A stretch of 64,000 bases of DNA from the NCBI GenBank assembly GCA_017303835.1, contig JAFLBI010000001.1, positions 1,984,001 to 2,048,000 of the forward strand. The letters are read 5' to 3'. Position numbers and translations under genes: made by a program. The notes under the pieces are model-generated. The model ran no database searches and was not told where the DNA came from. It saw nothing but the letters and a program-made list of their open reading frames with translations. This DNA comes from Chitinophagales bacterium. GTDB lineage: Bacteria > Bacteroidota > Bacteroidia > Chitinophagales > Chitinophagaceae. This document shows positions 63,606-64,000 of this stretch, in pieces; the first letter of the stretch is position 1; the number at the start of each line of letters is the position of its first letter.

Positions 63606-64000
63606 TTAGAAAAATTCCTGAAGATTGATAAATATTCCGGAAGAACCTTTTTGGCCAAACCCCATATCTACTGTTACATTGGTTCGCGTTTTCTTACTCA
63701 TCTTAACGCGAAGCCCTGCGCCATAACCAAGTGCTACAGCACGCAGGAGTGACTGCCCGGAAAGCTTAGCAGAAGCAGTAGTACCATTTAAGAATACCAC
63801 ACCGCCTAAAAGTCGGTTTCTGGTGAGGGGGAAACGATATTCGGCTTCAGAATACAACATACTCTCACCACGAAATCTTCCTTGTATGTATCCCCTGCCG
63901 GAACGATTATAGGTATCCCATGCAATTGAAGGCATAGCCAAATAAGGCAGTTTTCCACTAGTCAAGATTTGACCCCAGTTCCATAATGCAAATACATGCT
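63606..64000 (-). CDS. C-terminal part of an outer-membrane surface-antigen (BamA/Omp85-like) barrel, cut by window edge
   Basis: The frame is open to the window edge. It encodes HVFALWNWGQILTSGKLPYL, MPSIAWDTYNRSGRGYIQGRFRGESMLYSEAEYRF, GVVFLNGTTASAK and YGAGLRVKMSKKTRTNVTVDMGFG, ending in NLQEFF. The RGYIQGRFRG and AEYRF elements and the final beta-strand ending in Phe match the C-terminal barrel of the bacterial surface antigen (Omp85-like) family. The N-terminal part lies outside the window, so the exact type (BamA paralogue or TamA-like) is unclear. It is followed by the lipoprotein gene at 62971. Confidence 0.82.
   Translation of the reverse strand, partial: HVFALWNWGQILTSGKLPYLAMPSIAWDTYNRSGRGYIQGRFRGESMLYSEAEYRFPLTRNRLLGGVVFLNGTTASAKLSGQSLLRAVALGYGAGLRVKMSKKTRTNVTVDMGFGQKGSSGIFINLQEFF

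Overview
The window reads as a chromosomal segment of a Bacteroidota bacterium, most likely of the family Chitinophagaceae. The evidence is two SusC/SusD pairs, a GldH gliding lipoprotein, a secreted amylase with a type IX secretion C-terminal sorting domain, many Cys-lipoproteins, TAnnTTTG-type -7 boxes, and moderate GC content. The genus is not resolved from sequence alone. I saw no rRNA, tRNA, CRISPR array, insertion sequence or phage genes.

Layout. 1-1434: start of a membrane protein (cut by the edge), gldH and a YicC-family endoribonuclease. 1491-11161: alpha-glucan utilisation operon on the minus strand (SusC, SusD, two SusE/F-like surface lipoproteins, terminator), preceded by a T9SS-secreted GH13 amylase. 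11395-15619: a divergent plus-strand operon of GPH-type sugar transporter, fructokinase and amylosucrase, which together suggest sucrose use. 15616-27213: a long co-directional minus-strand run of VCBS/ASPIC lipoprotein, GH65 enzyme, small unknown protein, vanadium-haloperoxidase-like lipoprotein, beta-barrel protein, second haloperoxidase-like lipoprotein and periplasmic trehalase. 27324-39725: two more giant VCBS/ASPIC lipoproteins, a convergent SRPBCC/GyrI-like gene, then a second SusC/SusD pair. 40053-41758: a LacI-type regulator and a Nudix-type (NrtR/AraR-like) regulator. From about 41.9 kb onward the content is mostly housekeeping: ligA, DUF2461, asd, a PfkB kinase, Sua5, rnhB, heme A synthase, a membrane patatin, secreted RidA, fabH, alpha/beta hydrolase, LytS-type kinase, DoxX, PAP2 phosphatase and bipA. 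The last 4.4 kb holds a MORN-TPR protein between two paralogous small secreted proteins, a lipoprotein, and the 3' part of an outer-membrane surface-antigen barrel.

How it fits together. The first 41 kb looks like one alpha-glucoside utilisation island with two regulators. A LacI-type operator (GCAAWCGWTTGC core) occurs between the amylase and the transporter (twice), in the first codons of the VCBS1 gene and upstream of lacI itself. A second 15-bp operator, GTGTANTTTTNACAC, occurs twice in the amylase/transporter divergent region and once upstream of the Nudix-type regulator gene. The amylase/sucrose divergon therefore appears to be jointly controlled.

Most notable possible novelties: (1) the GTGTANTTTTNACAC operator family linking a Nudix-type regulator to the sucrose/amylosucrase genes; (2) a candidate amino-acid transcription attenuator before asd, made of a 19-residue lysine-rich leader peptide, a terminator with a 7-U tail and a competing 12-bp antiterminator; (3) the GH65/VCBS/haloperoxidase/trehalase cluster, which looks like an uncharacterised periplasmic-surface glycan system.
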